A DNA stretch of 64,000 nucleotides from UBA3206 sp963623875 (GTDB lineage: Bacteria; Bacillota_I; Bacilli_A; Acholeplasmatales; Anaeroplasmataceae): NCBI GenBank assembly GCA_963623875.1, contig CAVFNL010000008.1, forward strand, positions 119,156 to 183,155. Direction: 5' to 3'. This document shows, one piece after another, positions 43,256 through 52,655 of this stretch; within the stretch, counting starts at the first letter, position 1, and each line of letters begins with the position of its first letter. Below the pieces are notes generated by a model. That model saw only the letters and a program-made list of their open reading frames with translations, searched no databases and had not been told where the DNA came from. The position numbers were made by a program, and so were the translations under genes.

Positions 43256-44143
43256 ATGAAAAAAAATAGAATTAAAGAAGTAATAGAAATATCTCTTATT
43301 GCGTCTCTTTATGTATGCCTAACCTTAGCGTTAACACCACTTTCTTATGGTGACGTGCAATTTAGACTTAGTGAAGTTTTAATGCTTTTGGTTTTGTATA
43401 AAAGAAGATATGCGATATCGATGATACTTGGTTGTTTTGTATCAAATTTATTTTCACCCGTAGGAGTTATAGATGTAGTGTTTGGAACACTTGCGACAGT
43501 AATCGCAATAATTCCTATGCTTTTTATTAAAAATCTTGAAATATCTTCTCTTTTTCCATCTATATCAAATGGTATTATTGTGGGGCTAGAACTTGCCTTA
43601 GTTTATGAACTACCAATAATATACACAATGATTACAGTATTTCTAGGAGAAGCTGTAGTTGTATCTTTAATAGGAGTTCCTCTATTTAAATCCCTACAAC
43701 AAAATGAAGGCTTTATGGAGGTCTTAGGATCAGATGCAATAAAATCTAAATATAATATAGATGGTTTTATATCATTTAATCTTGCTATTCTTGTGATTTC
43801 AATAGTATGTTATATTAAGTTATCATTAAGAGTAGAAGATAAAATAAATTTAACTCTATTTTATCATTTAAGGCATAAGGAATATTTGTTTAGCATATCT
43901 TTGTTAGTGATTAATTTAATGGCGTTTATTTTATCAATATTCGTTAAGAATAAATATGTATTTATAATAGATATTATTCTTGATATATTATTTATAAGTA
44001 TGTTTATTATTTTGTGTCATTACTATCAAACAAATATAAACAAAGCATTTTATATTTATTTAATAGTACCTGTATTAATGATTTTAAATACAATATTTAA
44101 GTTTATTTCAACAAGAAATAAGGAAGATTTAAATTTGATTTAA
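43256..44143 (+). CDS. queT: QueT-type queuosine precursor transporter with extra C-terminal membrane part
   Basis: ECF-type substrate-binding membrane protein for queuosine precursors. Residues 1-165 match QueT: IASLYVCLTLALTPLSYG, VQFRLSEVLMLLVLYKRR, GCFVSNLFSPVGVIDVVFGT. QueT is usually about 160-170 residues; here about 130 more follow with three to four additional hydrophobic helices (about 170-187, 210-230, 235-260 and 265-285). SD GAGGGA is five bases from the ATG and belongs to the preQ1 aptamer. The tail's role is unknown. Confidence 0.9.
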   Translation: MKKNRIKEVIEISLIASLYVCLTLALTPLSYGDVQFRLSEVLMLLVLYKRRYAISMILGCFVSNLFSPVGVIDVVFGTLATVIAIIPMLFIKNLEISSLFPSISNGIIVGLELALVYELPIIYTMITVFLGEAVVVSLIGVPLFKSLQQNEGFMEVLGSDAIKSKYNIDGFISFNLAILVISIVCYIKLSLRVEDKINLTLFYHLRHKEYLFSISLLVINLMAFILSIFVKNKYVFIIDIILDILFISMFIILCHYYQTNINKAFYIYLIVPVLMILNTIFKFISTRNKEDLNLI

Positions 44144-44175
44144 TGGTGTCTATATTTTGGACACCATTTGTTTTG
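44142..44175 (+). terminator. Terminator after queT
   Basis: AATGGTGTC (44142-44150) with GACACCATT (44160-44168), then TGTTTTG. The stem includes the stop codon's last bases. Confidence 0.8.
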
Positions 44176-44210
44176 AATATATATTAAAATTTATTTAAGG
44201 AGTGATTTTA

Positions 44211-45818
44211 ATGAAGAAAATAAATGTAATCGTACGTGATAAAAATACACTATTATTAGATGAAGATGCAATAAAAGGTGATTATATTGATCTAAGAGAT
44301 ATAGATAAAGTTGATTTTAATTCAATTGAAAAAGCCTTAGAAGAAGGCGTTTCTAATACATATAAAGAAAGAGAAGAGGCTTTACTTAAAAGGCTTGATG
44401 CGGAAAACAAGTCAGAAATTTTAAAGAAGGAAAATGAATTAAAAGATAAATATGATAAGATTATATTTGATTTAAAACAACAATTATCTAACATAGAAAA
44501 AGATAATAGTTTAGAACTTCAAAAACAAACAAATATAATTAAAGACAAATATAATGAGGAAATAAATTCATTAAAAAATAAAATATTAAATTTTGAAGAA
44601 AATAAAAAATATAGTGAAGACATTTTAATTAAAGAAAATGAAACTAAACTTCTAAATGCTCAAAATGAGATTAATTTATTAAAAGAAAAATATAAACAAG
44701 AATTAGAGTATGAACGTCTAAAATCCACAAAAGAATCTAATGATATTTTAAATAAATTAAATAAGGAAATAAGTGATTTAAAAAAACAAGCAGAATTTAA
44801 AGATAAAGACAAAGAAATTGAACTTGAAAAAGTAAAATCTTCATACGAAGAAAAAATCATTAAATTAAATCAACAAATTTCACAGGCCGATACAATAAAA
44901 GAACTTGCAGTATCTAAAACAAATGAAGAAAATAGTAAAGCAATTAATTTAAAAAATGATGAGATTTCTAAATTAAAAGCCACAATAAATTCAAAAGATG
45001 AGATAATTGAATATTATAAAGATTTAAAAACTAAAATGTCTACAAAAATGATTGGTGAAACACTAGAACAACATTGCTTAAATTCATTTAATCAAATTAG
45101 AGTATCCGCATATCCTAATGCTTATTTTGAAAAAGATAATGAAGTCTCAAAATCCGGAAGCAAAGGGGATTTTATATTTAGAGATTTCTTAGATAATACT
45201 GAATTTGTATCAATAATGTTCGAAATGAAAAATGAAGCAGACACAACATCTACAAAGCATAAGAATGAAGATTTCTTTAAAGAACTTGATAAAGATAGAT
45301 GTGAAAAGAATTGCGAATACGCAGTATTAGTTTCGATGCTTGAGGCAGATAGCGAACTTTATAATCAAGGAATAGTTGATGTATCATATAGATATCCTAA
45401 GATGTATGTAGTACGTCCTCAAATGTTCTTATCTATTATATCTCTTATAAGAAATGCGGCGCTTAACAGTGCAAGGTATAAAAAAGAAGTAATCGATATG
45501 CGTAACCAAAACATAGATATTACTAATTTTGAAGATAATATTGAAAAAATTAAAAATGGTTTTGAAAAAAATTATAAATTAGCATCAGATAAATATAATG
45601 ACGCAATTAAAAGAATTGATCAAACAATAGAAAATCTTAAGAAGATTAAAGAAGCACTAGAAGGTTCTGAAAATAATTTAAGATTAGCTAATAATAAACT
45701 TACTGATCTTAGTGTAAAGAAACTTATTAAAGGTAATCCTACCATGACTAAAATGTTTGACGAATTAGAAAAACAAAATCCAATAGATGCGAAAGTTTCG
45801 GATAAAGATGAATTATAA
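44211..45818 (+). CDS. DUF2130 family protein, coiled coil plus nuclease-like domain
   Basis: 535 residues; ATG 44211 after SD AAGGAGTGA, GTG 44202 is inside that SD. Residues about 45-270 are a long Lys/Glu coiled coil. Residues about 285-430 match DUF2130: GSKGDFIFRD, then FEMKNEAD in the position of the PD-(D/E)xK-like acidic and E-x-K residues, FKELDKDRCEKNCEYAVLVSML and RPQMFLSIISLIRNAAL. A further coiled coil ends the protein. Nuclease activity is inferred from the fold relation, not established. Stand-alone gene between terminator and the valS promoter. Confidence 0.8.
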   Translation: MKKINVIVRDKNTLLLDEDAIKGDYIDLRDIDKVDFNSIEKALEEGVSNTYKEREEALLKRLDAENKSEILKKENELKDKYDKIIFDLKQQLSNIEKDNSLELQKQTNIIKDKYNEEINSLKNKILNFEENKKYSEDILIKENETKLLNAQNEINLLKEKYKQELEYERLKSTKESNDILNKLNKEISDLKKQAEFKDKDKEIELEKVKSSYEEKIIKLNQQISQADTIKELAVSKTNEENSKAINLKNDEISKLKATINSKDEIIEYYKDLKTKMSTKMIGETLEQHCLNSFNQIRVSAYPNAYFEKDNEVSKSGSKGDFIFRDFLDNTEFVSIMFEMKNEADTTSTKHKNEDFFKELDKDRCEKNCEYAVLVSMLEADSELYNQGIVDVSYRYPKMYVVRPQMFLSIISLIRNAALNSARYKKEVIDMRNQNIDITNFEDNIEKIKNGFEKNYKLASDKYNDAIKRIDQTIENLKKIKEALEGSENNLRLANNKLTDLSVKKLIKGNPTMTKMFDELEKQNPIDAKVSDKDEL

Positions 45819-45854
45819 AATATAATTTCTTAAAGAATAAAATTGTAAAAAATA

Positions 45855-45882
45855 TTGACAACAACCATAAAAAATATATAAT
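45855..45882 (+). promoter_or_regulatory. valS promoter
   Basis: TTGACA (45855-45860), 16-base spacer, TATAAT (45877-45882). Both hexamers are consensus. Confidence 0.85.
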
Positions 45883-45892
45883 TAAGTCATAA

Positions 45893-46110
45893 GCTTTGAA
45901 GTGAAGAGTATATATATTATTTAATTGAAGAGAGATGCGGTTGGTGAAAGCATTATTAATGATATATTGAAGGTAGTCATGGAGCTATATAGGTGAAACT
46001 AAGTAGGCTATATCGGGTAATTTCGTTAAAGATTTTGAGTGCAGAATTATATATTCTGAACTAAGGTGGTAACACGTTATATTAGCGTCCTTGGATTAGG
46101 ACGCTTTTTT
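45893..46110 (+). promoter_or_regulatory. T-box leader of valS
   Basis: Senses uncharged tRNA(Val). Stem I elements GAAGAGAGATGCGGTTGG and GTAG near 45973-45978 (GTA or GTC as possible valine specifier), the conserved AAGGTGGTAACACG box at 46063-46076 (consensus AAGGTGGTACCGCG), and a terminator directly after it. Charged-state-dependent antitermination is the known mechanism. Confidence 0.92.
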
Positions 46111-46111
46111 T
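46084..46111 (+). terminator. T-box terminator hairpin
   Basis: AGCGTCCT and AGGACGCT arms with short loop, then seven T; regulated terminator of the valS leader. Confidence 0.92.
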
Positions 46112-46126
46112 ATTTAGGAGGATAAA

Positions 46127-48724
46127 ATGAAAGAATTAAGTGCTAAATATGATCCTAAGAAGGTTGAAGAAGGTAAATATGATTTTTGGCTTAAAGGAAA
46201 ATTCTTTGAAGCTGGAGATGAAACAAAAAAACCATTTACAATTATTCTTCCACCACCAAATGTAACAGGAAAACTACATTTAGGACATGCATGGGATACA
46301 ACAATTCAAGATATGATAATAAGACGCAAGAGAATGCAAGGATACGATGCATTATGGCTTCCTGGTATGGACCATGCTGGTATTGCAACACAAGCGAAAG
46401 TTGATCAAAGACTTAAAAATGAAGGTATTTCAAGATATGATATCGGACGTGAAGAATTCTTAAAACGTGCTTGGAGTTGGAAAGAAGAGTATGCATCAAT
46501 AATTAGAAGCCAATGGGGAGCATTAGGATTATCACTAGATTATACAAAAGAAAGATTTACTCTAGATGAGGATTCAAATAAAGCTGTAAATTATGTATTT
46601 ATTAAACTTTATGAAAAAGGATATATTTATCAAGGTGAACGTATTATCAACTGGGATCCTGTCGCAAGAACAGCCCTATCAAACATTGAAGTAATTCATA
46701 AGGATGATGAAGGTGCTTTCTATTACTTTAATTATCCATTCACAGATGGAAGTGGTTCAGTCTTAATTGCGACAACAAGACCTGAAACAATGTTTGCGGA
46801 TCAAGCAATAATGGTAAATCCATCTGATGAAAGATTTAAAAATATCGTAGGTAAAAAAGTATATATTCCAGGAACTACTACACAAATTCCTGTTATTGAA
46901 GATTCATATGTAGATAAAGAATTTGGTACAGGATGTGTTAAATGTACTCCAGCGCATGATCCTAATGATTACCAAGTAGGTATTAGACATAATCTTGCTA
47001 TGCCACTTTGTATGAATGATGATGGAACTATGAATGAAATGGCTGGAAAATATCAAGGCATGGATAGATTTTTGTGCCGTGAAGCATTAATTTCTGATTT
47101 AAAGAAAGATGGATATTTTGTAAAAGAAGAGAAGATAGTTCACTCAGTAGGACATTCAGAACGTACTGACGCAGTTGTTGAACCAAGGTTATCAAAACAA
47201 TGGTTTGTAAAAATGGATGTGTTAGCTAAACAAGTTCTTGAAAATGATGAATATAGGTTTGTCCCAGATAGATTTAAACAAACTTTAAATCACTGGCTAA
47301 ATGATATTCAAGATTGGTGTATATCACGTCAATTATGGTGGGGACACAGAATTCCTGCTTGGTATAAAAACGGTGAAACTAAGGTTTGCGTTGAATGCCC
47401 TGGCGATGGATGGGTTCAAGATGAAGATGTATTAGATACTTGGTTCTCTAGTGCATTATGGCCATTCTCAACTTTAGGATTCCCAAATATGGATTCTAAA
47501 CTTTTAAAGAGATATTACCCTACAAATGTACTTGTTACAGGTTATGATATTATATTCTTCTGGGTATCTAGAATGTTATTCGAAGGAATAGAATTTATGG
47601 GTCATGCGCCATTTAGCGATATTTTAATCCATGGTCTTGTTCGTGATAGAGAAGGAAGAAAAATGAGTAAATCACTTGGAAATGGTATAGATCCATTTGA
47701 TGTAATTGATAAATATGGTTGTGATTCACTAAGATATTTCTTAAACACTAACACTGCTCCAGGTTTAGATCTTCGTTTTGATGAAACAAAGATTGAATCT
47801 GCTTGGAATTATTTAAACAAGATTTGGAATATTTCAAGATATGTATTATTAAACCTTGAAGGATATAAAAAGATTGATATTCAAAAAGCTAAGCTTAATA
47901 TGGCATCTAAATGGATATTAAAGCGTCTAAATGATGTAATAGCTATTGTTGATCAAAATTTTGATAAATATGAATTTGGAGAAGTCGCAAGATCACTTTA
48001 CAATTTTGTATGGAATGATTTTGCATCATGGTATGTTGAAATATCAAAGGTTGATTTAACATCTGATGATGAAGAAAACAAAAATACTACAAAGAATGTA
48101 TTATTATATGTATTAACATCAATTATTAAGATGTTACATCCTTTTGTACCATTCATTACTGAAGAAATTTATCAATCACTTCCACATGATGAAGAATCAA
48201 TTTCAATATCATCTTGGCCTAAGATGCAAAATGAATTTGATTTTGTAAAAGAAGAAAAAGGTCTAAATATAGCATTAGATGTTATTACAGCTGTAAGAAA
48301 TGAACGTGCTAAAGCTAATAAAGCACCAAAGGAATGCATTAACATTACACTTTCATGTAAAGATAATGATGTTTTTAGTGTTTTAGAGGATGCGAGAGCA
48401 TATCTTGTTAAATTTACAAACCCTACATCTCTTAATATTGTTGTTAACGAGAAGGTAGATGGTGATAACGTTGTTGTAGTATTAGATAATCTTACTATTT
48501 ATATACCTACATCAGATCTTGTTGATATCGAAGAAGTTAAACAAAATCTTTTGAAAGAAAAAGAAAGATTACAAAAAGAATTAGAGAGATCTCAAAAGAT
48601 GTTATCAAATCCAGGATTTGTTAATAAGGCACCTAAAGAAAAATTAGATGCAGAAAAAGCAAAACAAGCTCAATACCAAGCATCATATGATGAAGTTGTT
48701 GCGCATTTAAAAAAATTAAATTAA
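46127..48724 (+). CDS. valS: Valyl-tRNA synthetase
   Basis: 865 residues, class I synthetase. PPPNVTGKLHLGHAWD carries the HIGH-type HLGH; editing domain with ATTRPETMFADQAIMV and TGCVKCTPAHDPND; KMSKS at about residue 513 in REGRKMSKSLGNGIDP; C-terminal Val-type coiled coil (KEKERLQKELERSQKML) after about residue 800. SD AGGAGG. T-box regulated. Confidence 0.98.
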   Translation: MKELSAKYDPKKVEEGKYDFWLKGKFFEAGDETKKPFTIILPPPNVTGKLHLGHAWDTTIQDMIIRRKRMQGYDALWLPGMDHAGIATQAKVDQRLKNEGISRYDIGREEFLKRAWSWKEEYASIIRSQWGALGLSLDYTKERFTLDEDSNKAVNYVFIKLYEKGYIYQGERIINWDPVARTALSNIEVIHKDDEGAFYYFNYPFTDGSGSVLIATTRPETMFADQAIMVNPSDERFKNIVGKKVYIPGTTTQIPVIEDSYVDKEFGTGCVKCTPAHDPNDYQVGIRHNLAMPLCMNDDGTMNEMAGKYQGMDRFLCREALISDLKKDGYFVKEEKIVHSVGHSERTDAVVEPRLSKQWFVKMDVLAKQVLENDEYRFVPDRFKQTLNHWLNDIQDWCISRQLWWGHRIPAWYKNGETKVCVECPGDGWVQDEDVLDTWFSSALWPFSTLGFPNMDSKLLKRYYPTNVLVTGYDIIFFWVSRMLFEGIEFMGHAPFSDILIHGLVRDREGRKMSKSLGNGIDPFDVIDKYGCDSLRYFLNTNTAPGLDLRFDETKIESAWNYLNKIWNISRYVLLNLEGYKKIDIQKAKLNMASKWILKRLNDVIAIVDQNFDKYEFGEVARSLYNFVWNDFASWYVEISKVDLTSDDEENKNTTKNVLLYVLTSIIKMLHPFVPFITEEIYQSLPHDEESISISSWPKMQNEFDFVKEEKGLNIALDVITAVRNERAKANKAPKECINITLSCKDNDVFSVLEDARAYLVKFTNPTSLNIVVNEKVDGDNVVVVLDNLTIYIPTSDLVDIEEVKQNLLKEKERLQKELERSQKMLSNPGFVNKAPKEKLDAEKAKQAQYQASYDEVVAHLKKLN

Positions 48725-48726
48725 TT

Positions 48727-48750
48727 AGGAAGGCATAAGCCTTCCTTTTG
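48727..48750 (+). terminator. Terminator after valS
   Basis: AGGAAGGC, loop ATAA, GCCTTCCT, then TTTG. Confidence 0.85.
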
Positions 48751-48848
48751 ATTATCAATTAAAATTTCATAATTTTAAATTTAAAATATTTACTTTAAAC
48801 AAAGTATATTATATAATTAAGTAAGCGTTTACATAAGGAGTGATATGA

Positions 48849-49349
48849 ATGTATAGCGTAGTGTATAATTCTAATGCAGGACATACAATGGAATATGCTA
48901 AACTTTTAGCACGTGAATTAAATGTGTCTTGTTTTTCATTAGAAGAAGCAAAGAAAATTTTGAAGAAAAAAGATGAAGTTATATTTTTAACATGGATATT
49001 TGGAGGAAGACCTAAAAAATTAAAGAAAGCCTTAAAAAGGTATAAATGTATTGCGGTTGCCACTGTAGGAATGACACTTGATAAAATAGATCAAGATGAT
49101 ATCAAAACTAAATACAAATTAGAATGTCCACTTTATTATCTTCCAGGAGGATTAGATATCAATAGACTAAGTGGTATTTATAAATCTATAGCTAAAAGTG
49201 TTTATGATAAAATGGCAATTAAATTAAAAAATAATAATGAATTAAATGATAGTGAAAAAATTATAGCAGAAGCTATAATAAACGGAACAAATTATGTATC
49301 TAGTATGTATCTTGATGCGATTATTAGATATTTTAAAAATTCTAAATAG
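48849..49349 (+). CDS. Flavodoxin-like protein
   Basis: 166 residues. The N terminus YSVVYNSNAGHTMEYAKLLA has the flavodoxin FMN phosphate-loop position, with SNAGHT instead of the common S-x-TGNT, so FMN binding is likely but altered. VIFLTWIFGGRPKKLKKAL and the AVATVG strand fit the flavodoxin_5-like group. Eight bases before the pectate lyase gene; no functional link is evident. Confidence 0.75.
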   Translation: MYSVVYNSNAGHTMEYAKLLARELNVSCFSLEEAKKILKKKDEVIFLTWIFGGRPKKLKKALKRYKCIAVATVGMTLDKIDQDDIKTKYKLECPLYYLPGGLDINRLSGIYKSIAKSVYDKMAIKLKNNNELNDSEKIIAEAIINGTNYVSSMYLDAIIRYFKNSK

Positions 49350-49356
49350 GTGATTT

Positions 49357-51588
49357 ATGAAGAAAATAATTGTAGGAACATTATTAACTATCACATCTTT
49401 ATTTACAATTTCATGTGGTAAAAATAAGGATAAAGATAATTTGAATAACACAACTAAATATAAGATAACATTTAATTCTAATGATCCCAATAGTGAAGAT
49501 TCCTTTATTCCATCAGTTTTAGATGATTTATATGTTGAAGAAGGGAAAACATTTAGTTTAACTGATTATAAACCTACAATGACAGGATATTTTTTTGAGG
49601 GATGGGCTACTAATCAAAAGGGTTCAAGAAAAGTAGGAGATTCATTAGTAGTGAATGCAGATACTACACTTTATGCAGTATGGAGTAAGGGCATATTAGT
49701 CACAATAAATGAATGCAATGGAAATGATAATAAATATTTAACTATAAAAAGTGGCGATAAGATAGAAAAGCCAGCATCTACAACTAAAGCTAATAAAAGT
49801 ATAAAAGGTGTAGATATTTATAGTTATACGTTTGATTATTGGTGTAGTGATGAAGCATTAACTAAAGAATTTGATTTTACAAAAGAAATTAAAGTAGATA
49901 CTACTATCTTTGCTAAATATAAAAGCACACACTTAAATTATGCATATAAAACAAATAGCAATATTTCTTTAGATGGAACTATACTTTCAGAAGCATCAGA
50001 TGACTTACTAAAGAATCTGTCACAAACTACAGGTTTTGCTAGTGGTGGAGTTACAGATTTTATTAAGTATAAGGGGACAGATGCATATAGAGAAGTAGAA
50101 AATGCAGAGGATTTTGCAAATGCGTTATACGATGCAAAATATCAATATGAAAACAAATGGGTAAATGGAGGACTATCTCAAACATTACAACAAGAAGGGT
50201 TAGTTCATGTAATAGAAATTAAGAATAATTTGGATCTTGCATACAATTGTCTATCTAGTGCAGCTAAAGCTAATGGCATTTTAGAAGATTGGGACAAAAA
50301 GAAAGGCGCTAGTTCACTACAATCTTCAGGATATTCAATGACTGATATAGCACTAAATGGTATTACTAAAATAAAAGTAGAAGGTACTTCAAATCTTTTG
50401 ATTTTTTCAAGAAATGGGTCTAAAATCACTCATGCTGGATTTTCTATTCTTTCATGTCAAAATTTAGTTATTAGAAATCTTGAAATGGATGAAATATATC
50501 AATGGGAAGACGCATCTAAAAATACATTATCTGGAATTGGTGATTATGATTTATTTGGATGGGCATATGCCAAAATATCATTTTCAACAGGTATTTGGAT
50601 AGATCACTGTAATTTTGGAAAATCATATGATGGACAAATTGATGTATCAAATGGTTCTTATGAAACAAATGTAGCATCTGGTGAATATTTTAGAGCTCCT
50701 TTTGAAGGTGATAATGGTACGGGTGTAAGCATTACATTCTCTACATTTAATAGCAATTCTAATGAATATTATCAAGATGAACTTAGTGATGACACAATGA
50801 ATACGTATTTATATAAAATGATGGCTAAAATAGAAGATGGATATCAAAATCATAGCACGTCTTATTTATACTATAATGCACTAAGAAAAGCAGGATTTAG
50901 CTTTACACAAATCTTAAGAGGTATTGCGGCTGCACAAAAGAAAGGATTCCTTCTAGGAGATAATAATCAAATTAATAATTATTATTTAAAAATAAGTTTT
51001 AATTATTGTAAATTTAATAATATTGAAGATAGATTGTTTAAAGTACGTGGCGCAATCGTTACATCTACAAATTCTATTTTTGATGCGAAGAATTATTATA
51101 CTGCACGTAGTGAATTCTATGATGGTACTACAAATCTTGCGAAAAAAGCTGTCACAAATACATCACTTGGTGGAGGTAGTGGATTTAAAGCAGCGATGGT
51201 ATCTCAAGCTATATTAATATCTCAAAGCGGTTCATTTTATGGAAATAATAATTATTATTTAGGAATTGTAAAAAAACAATTGATAAGAAATAATGATAAT
51301 GATTCTACAAAAGGCGGAATAAAACTTGCAAATATTAAATACTTTGATGTTGAGACAAGTACATGGCTTGAAGTGAATGATAATGTTTTAACTGACTTTA
51401 GTGATGCAGGAGGCTTTATTTCAAGTGACAACTTTAAATTTAATGAATATGATGACACATGTCCTTTTGAAATTATTCCAAATAGTAGTTATAATGAAGT
51501 ATTAAATGTTATGCAAAACGAATCTTATGGAATTGGGACATCTAATAATTTAGGTGAACTATTATTGATATCAAATTATAAAAACTAA
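49357..51588 (+). CDS. Pectate lyase-like lipoprotein with InlB-type repeats
   Basis: 743 residues. Lipobox TISC with lipidated Cys20. Two InlB/Flg_new-type units at about residues 38-110 (TGYFFEGWATN, TTLYAVWS) and 110-190 (FDYWCSDEALTKEFDF). From about 290 to 690 a right-handed beta-helix lyase of the pectate lyase type: LIFSRNGSKITHAGF, QNLVIRNLEMDE, GIWIDHCNFGKSYDGQIDV near residue 410-430, and later KVRGAIVTSTNSIFDA. WIDH...YDG.ID is the PL1 pattern. Surface-bound, probably degrades plant pectin in a gut environment; exact substrate unproven. Confidence 0.85.
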   Translation: MKKIIVGTLLTITSLFTISCGKNKDKDNLNNTTKYKITFNSNDPNSEDSFIPSVLDDLYVEEGKTFSLTDYKPTMTGYFFEGWATNQKGSRKVGDSLVVNADTTLYAVWSKGILVTINECNGNDNKYLTIKSGDKIEKPASTTKANKSIKGVDIYSYTFDYWCSDEALTKEFDFTKEIKVDTTIFAKYKSTHLNYAYKTNSNISLDGTILSEASDDLLKNLSQTTGFASGGVTDFIKYKGTDAYREVENAEDFANALYDAKYQYENKWVNGGLSQTLQQEGLVHVIEIKNNLDLAYNCLSSAAKANGILEDWDKKKGASSLQSSGYSMTDIALNGITKIKVEGTSNLLIFSRNGSKITHAGFSILSCQNLVIRNLEMDEIYQWEDASKNTLSGIGDYDLFGWAYAKISFSTGIWIDHCNFGKSYDGQIDVSNGSYETNVASGEYFRAPFEGDNGTGVSITFSTFNSNSNEYYQDELSDDTMNTYLYKMMAKIEDGYQNHSTSYLYYNALRKAGFSFTQILRGIAAAQKKGFLLGDNNQINNYYLKISFNYCKFNNIEDRLFKVRGAIVTSTNSIFDAKNYYTARSEFYDGTTNLAKKAVTNTSLGGGSGFKAAMVSQAILISQSGSFYGNNNYYLGIVKKQLIRNNDNDSTKGGIKLANIKYFDVETSTWLEVNDNVLTDFSDAGGFISSDNFKFNEYDDTCPFEIIPNSSYNEVLNVMQNESYGIGTSNNLGELLLISNYKN

Positions 51589-51596
51589 TATATTAG

Positions 51597-51637
51597 GAAC
51601 TATAAGATGAAATAATAATTTTATTTTGTAGTTCTTT
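51597..51637 (+). terminator. Terminator after the pectate lyase gene
   Basis: GAACTATAA and TTGTAGTTC arms (one G-U pair) around an AT-rich interior, then CTTTTTATTTT. Confidence 0.65.
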
Positions 51638-51853
51638 TTATTTTACATTTAAATAAAATTTGTAAATCTAACGTGCGTATTTTAATAATGAACATATACC
51701 TGAAGACTAAGAAAATATTTTATTCATAGTGAAATTATTACGTACTGTTTTATGAAAAAAGTAGTTTTTTATCCCAAGGTAAAGCCTTATTTCAACTATC
51801 AAGACTTGCAATATATGGTGATAAAATAAAGTCAAATAAAGAGAGTTGATATA

Positions 51854-52426
51854 ATGTAAAAAATTAAAAACAAGAAAACTTTATTTATATAGTTAGGACC
51901 GCTATTAGCACTTATAATTTTAGTGTTAATTATTATCTTGTCAGTAAAATCATGTAATAAAGATGATAAAGATTCAAGTAATAAGGATAATACATCTAAC
52001 AAATCGCATACACATAGTATTGAGGCTGTTGCGAAAAAAGACGCAACATTTTTAGAAACAGGATATAATGGCTACTATAAGTGTGCAACATGTGAGAAAT
52101 ATTTAGTGATGTAGCAGGAATGACAGAAAAAAACTTGAAGCATTAAAGATTGCCGCAAGCAACTTGCTTGTTCATCATGAAGCAGTTGACGTAACACATG
52201 ATGCAAATGCTACAACTGAAATAATAGATAAAACAAGTGTATTAGTAAAATATTATAGTTAATGTTTAGCATATACTCTAAGCGAAGATGGAAATTCTTA
52301 TATTGTATCTGGTATTGGAACTTGTACTGATACAGATATTATTATAAAGAAGATGCTCCTACAAATATGGATTATAAATATTGGCATTATGTAGATGGTC
52401 TACCTGCAGCATGGATAGTTGTCTAA
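51854..52426 (+). pseudogene. Decayed BspA-like surface lipoprotein
   Basis: A reading frame starting ATG 51854 has TAA as second codon and a TAG in the signal peptide region, then encodes LIIILSVKSC (lipobox-like) and EAVAKKDATFLETGYNGYYKCATCEKYLV before TAG at 52112. Further on, in other frames, VHHEAVDVTHDANAT and YTLSEDGNSYIVSGIGTC with TDTDI are recognisable pieces of a BspA/LRR surface protein, ending AAWIVV at 52426. Several stops and frame changes show that it is a remnant. The rest of 51589-52655 holds only terminators and AT-rich sequence. Confidence 0.7.
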
Positions 52427-52441
52427 TATAACTTCATATAA

Positions 52442-52476
52442 AAGCTTACAAGATAATTTTTTTGTAGGCTTTTTTA
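52442..52476 (+). terminator. Terminator after the decayed surface-protein gene
   Basis: AAGCTTACAA and TTGTAGGCTT arms (one G-U), loop of about nine, then TTTT. Confidence 0.7.
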
Positions 52477-52655
52477 AATTATTGTCTATAACTTTTTAAA
52501 TTTTACATTTTCAATATATAAAACTTGAATTTTAGATTAAAAAACACATTTTATTTATTAAATTATATGCTTTATTTTTTAATGGTACTTACAAAAAAGA
52601 AATAATGGATAATGTTTTTTAAAAAAATAGTGTATAATGTTTTTGGTGATTATAT

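Noticed and set aside
45893..46110. tRNA or other structured RNA gene in the valS leader
   Set aside because: The conserved AAGGTGGTAACACG box and terminator identify it as a T-box leader.
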